A stretch of DNA of 5,455 bases from a candidate division WWE3 bacterium (lineage in GTDB: Bacteria > Patescibacteriota > WWE3 > 2-01-FULL-39-13), in assembly GCA_027002375.1 (NCBI GenBank), contig JALWZX010000041.1:1-5455 (forward strand), in the 5' to 3' direction. Of this stretch, positions 4,479 through 5,455 are shown piece by piece. The notes below the pieces were generated by a model, which worked only from the letters and a program-made list of their open reading frames with translations, was not told the DNA's origin and ran no database searches. The position numbers and the translations under genes were made by a program. Position 1 is the first letter of the stretch; each line of letters opens with the position of its first letter.

Positions 4479-5329
4479 TCAAACTTCTACTTTCAACCCA
4501 TCATAGGCAATATTGTATTCATATTTATTCGCTAACCTACTCATTTCATCATGAACACCATTCCCCTCATGAGAAATGTGGGTTGCATAAAATCGTGCGT
4601 TGTCTTTAATAAGTTCATTTTTTACAAACTTATTTTTATGTTCTACAAACTTGTCACCATTTAAATGGCCCCCACCATCTACACCAAATCCATATGTGTG
4701 ATCTAATACAACAACGTCAAACTTAATATTTAATTTTGATAGATGTCTCCATGTATCTTTAGACAATGAATCTGTGTCAGTTCCATAAAAGATAGATTTT
4801 CCACTACTAGTTATAGAATAAAGCATAGATTGAAATTTATTATCATGATTTGCTGGAATTCCGACAATTTTATAACCACCAATCGTAAATTTTTCGAATG
4901 GTCTAACTGCATGAATTGAAATTTTTAATCGTTTTTGAACATTACTATCAAACAAATCACTACCAAAATTCTCTATATCATTAATCATTTCACTCATGCG
5001 TTTTAGTGTGCTTTCTGATGCGTTTATGTTCAAATTTTCGGTACCTACCCCTTTATATTCATCCATCCTTGTAACTAAATGATTGGCATCAAAATGATCA
5101 TGATGAGGATGTGTTTGTAAAAGATATTTAACATTTGATAAATCCAAGTTATACATACTAGTTGCAACTACAACATCAGGTCCTAAATCAATCAACAAAT
5201 CATTATTAATCATGATAGATGATCTTTTACGAAAATTTTTGCTTTTGGATTTTCTAGAAAGATTACAAGTTCTGCATTTACAAAAAGCTAATGGAAAAGA
5301 AGAATCAGCACCTGTTCCTAAAAATGTAA
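4479..5329 (-). CDS. PhnP-like MBL-fold metallo-hydrolase, 5' end removed by an insertion
   Basis: This is a metallo-beta-lactamase-fold hydrolase of the PhnP-like group (cyclic phosphate phosphodiesterases and relatives). From the first ATG (5213) there are 244 residues. The di-metal motif HPHHDH is at residues 35-40, with later candidate ligands ANHD (H123), YGTDTD (D146) and THISHEGNG (H212/H215), and a family-typical ending AYDGLKVEV. The frame continues without a stop from 5214 to 5329 and encodes a normal N-terminus: LTFLGTGADSSFP, then CKCRTC (zinc-knuckle-like Cys cluster), then NFRKRSSIMINND. No ATG, GTG or TTG exists in this part, and an in-frame TAG follows at 5336-5334. The junction coincides with the presumed end of an IS1595-type element, so the original start (probably M plus one or two codons) has been separated from the gene. 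Initiation at 5213 would give a protein lacking the first beta strand and Cys cluster, so it is probably non-functional. The precise substrate is unknown. Confidence 0.85.
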
Positions 5330-5344
5330 GGGTCTAGGGTACTT

Positions 5345-5363
5345 TAGCACATAGTATGTGCTA
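5345..5363. repeat. Perfect palindrome in the IS leader
   Basis: TAGCACATA and TATGTGCTA are perfect 9-bp arms around one G. It sits between the presumed IS end and the transposase start. It could be a transposase or regulator binding site, or a hairpin limiting read-in transcription; the sequence does not decide. Confidence 0.6.
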
Positions 5364-5375
5364 GAATACTAAGCA

Positions 5376-5455
5376 ATGAAGCTAAAAAACAAGTATGTAA
5401 ATCGTACGCACATTTCTGAACGTAAATTTAGAGAAATTTTACGTTACTTTTGTGC
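5376..5455 (+). CDS. IS1595 (ISXO2-like) family transposase, N-terminal fragment
   Basis: Only 26 complete codons lie inside the window. They read MKLKNKYVNRTHISE followed by RKFREILRYFC, which matches the usual N-terminus of ISXO2-like transposases (a KNRYxxRSxISExKFRxxLxxF pattern, part of the helix-turn-helix/zinc-finger region that precedes the DDE-type catalytic domain). The catalytic domain is outside the window, so integrity of the enzyme cannot be judged. The ATG at 5376 is chosen because the family pattern starts there; no strong Shine-Dalgarno site precedes it, as is common for transposases. It runs opposite to the interrupted hydrolase gene. Recognition is by pattern from a short fragment. 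Confidence 0.7.
   Translation, partial: MKLKNKYVNRTHISERKFREILRYFC

Larger units (their letters stand above)
5330..5455 (+). mobile_element. Left end of an IS1595/ISXO2-type insertion sequence (runs off the window)
   Basis: The hydrolase coding sequence ends at about 5329, next to GGGTCTAGGGTACTTTAGC, which has the GG-rich look of an IS1595-family terminal repeat. About 46 bases later a transposase begins, pointing inward. The exact edge is uncertain by one or two bases. If the element starts at 5330 and makes the 8-bp duplication usual in this family, the duplicated target would be AAATGTAA (5322-5329). The other end lies beyond the window, so the terminal repeat cannot be verified here. 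Confidence 0.75.

Noticed and set aside
4479..4481. Recoding of TGA (Gly code of some Patescibacteria)
   Set aside because: The only TGA stop used ends the hydrolase exactly at the family-typical AYDGLKVEV; reading through would add an unrelated tail.
5212..5336. Plus-strand 41-codon frame opposite the hydrolase 5' end
   Set aside because: It is the antisense shadow of the conserved N-terminal coding sequence and has no Shine-Dalgarno site.
5345..5363. CIRCE (HrcA) or similar heat-shock operator
   Set aside because: The palindrome contains TAGCAC/GTGCTA, but the arms are separated by only one base rather than nine and it lies in the IS leader, not near hsp20.

Overview
The window is an AT-rich bacterial segment with short compact genes separated by intergenic DNA full of hairpins. 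Standard stop codons fit every gene, including a TGA that ends the hydrolase at the expected C-terminus. The gene types (KefB/C-like antiporter without a regulatory domain, small one-domain RRM protein, Hsp20, HslJ/META protein) occur in many phyla. A low-GC bacterium, possibly of the Patescibacteria/CPR type, is an inference only; no marker gene settles it.

Layout. 1-1464: a CPA2-type cation:proton antiporter (134-1300, +) with a perfect intrinsic terminator, flanked on both sides by same-orientation copies of a two-hairpin repeat. 1466-1862: an 83-residue RRM RNA-binding protein on the minus strand, with a TTG start, a strong Shine-Dalgarno sequence and a recognisable promoter. 1978-3063: a minus-strand membrane-anchored protein with two META/HslJ domains. 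3241-3278: a long perfect hairpin. 3284-3736: an Hsp20 small heat-shock protein (-), preceded by about 270 bases rich in inverted repeats. 4005-4111: the third two-hairpin repeat. 4129-4269: what looks like a complete small RNA gene on the minus strand (promoter, bulged hairpin, intrinsic terminator). 4479-5329: a PhnP-like metallo-beta-lactamase-fold hydrolase (-) whose open frame continues 116 bases beyond its first ATG and then stops exactly where a mobile element begins. 5330-5455: the left end of that element, with the first 26 codons of an IS1595/ISXO2-type transposase running off the window.

How it fits together. The RRM protein, Hsp20 and HslJ-like protein would suit a stress-response neighbourhood, but each has its own spacing and signals and there is no clear operon. 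The most informative points are the insertion that decapitates the hydrolase, the dispersed dual-hairpin repeat (resembling non-autonomous IS200/IS605 or REP-type elements), and the candidate small RNA, whose pairing is complete only when read from the minus strand.
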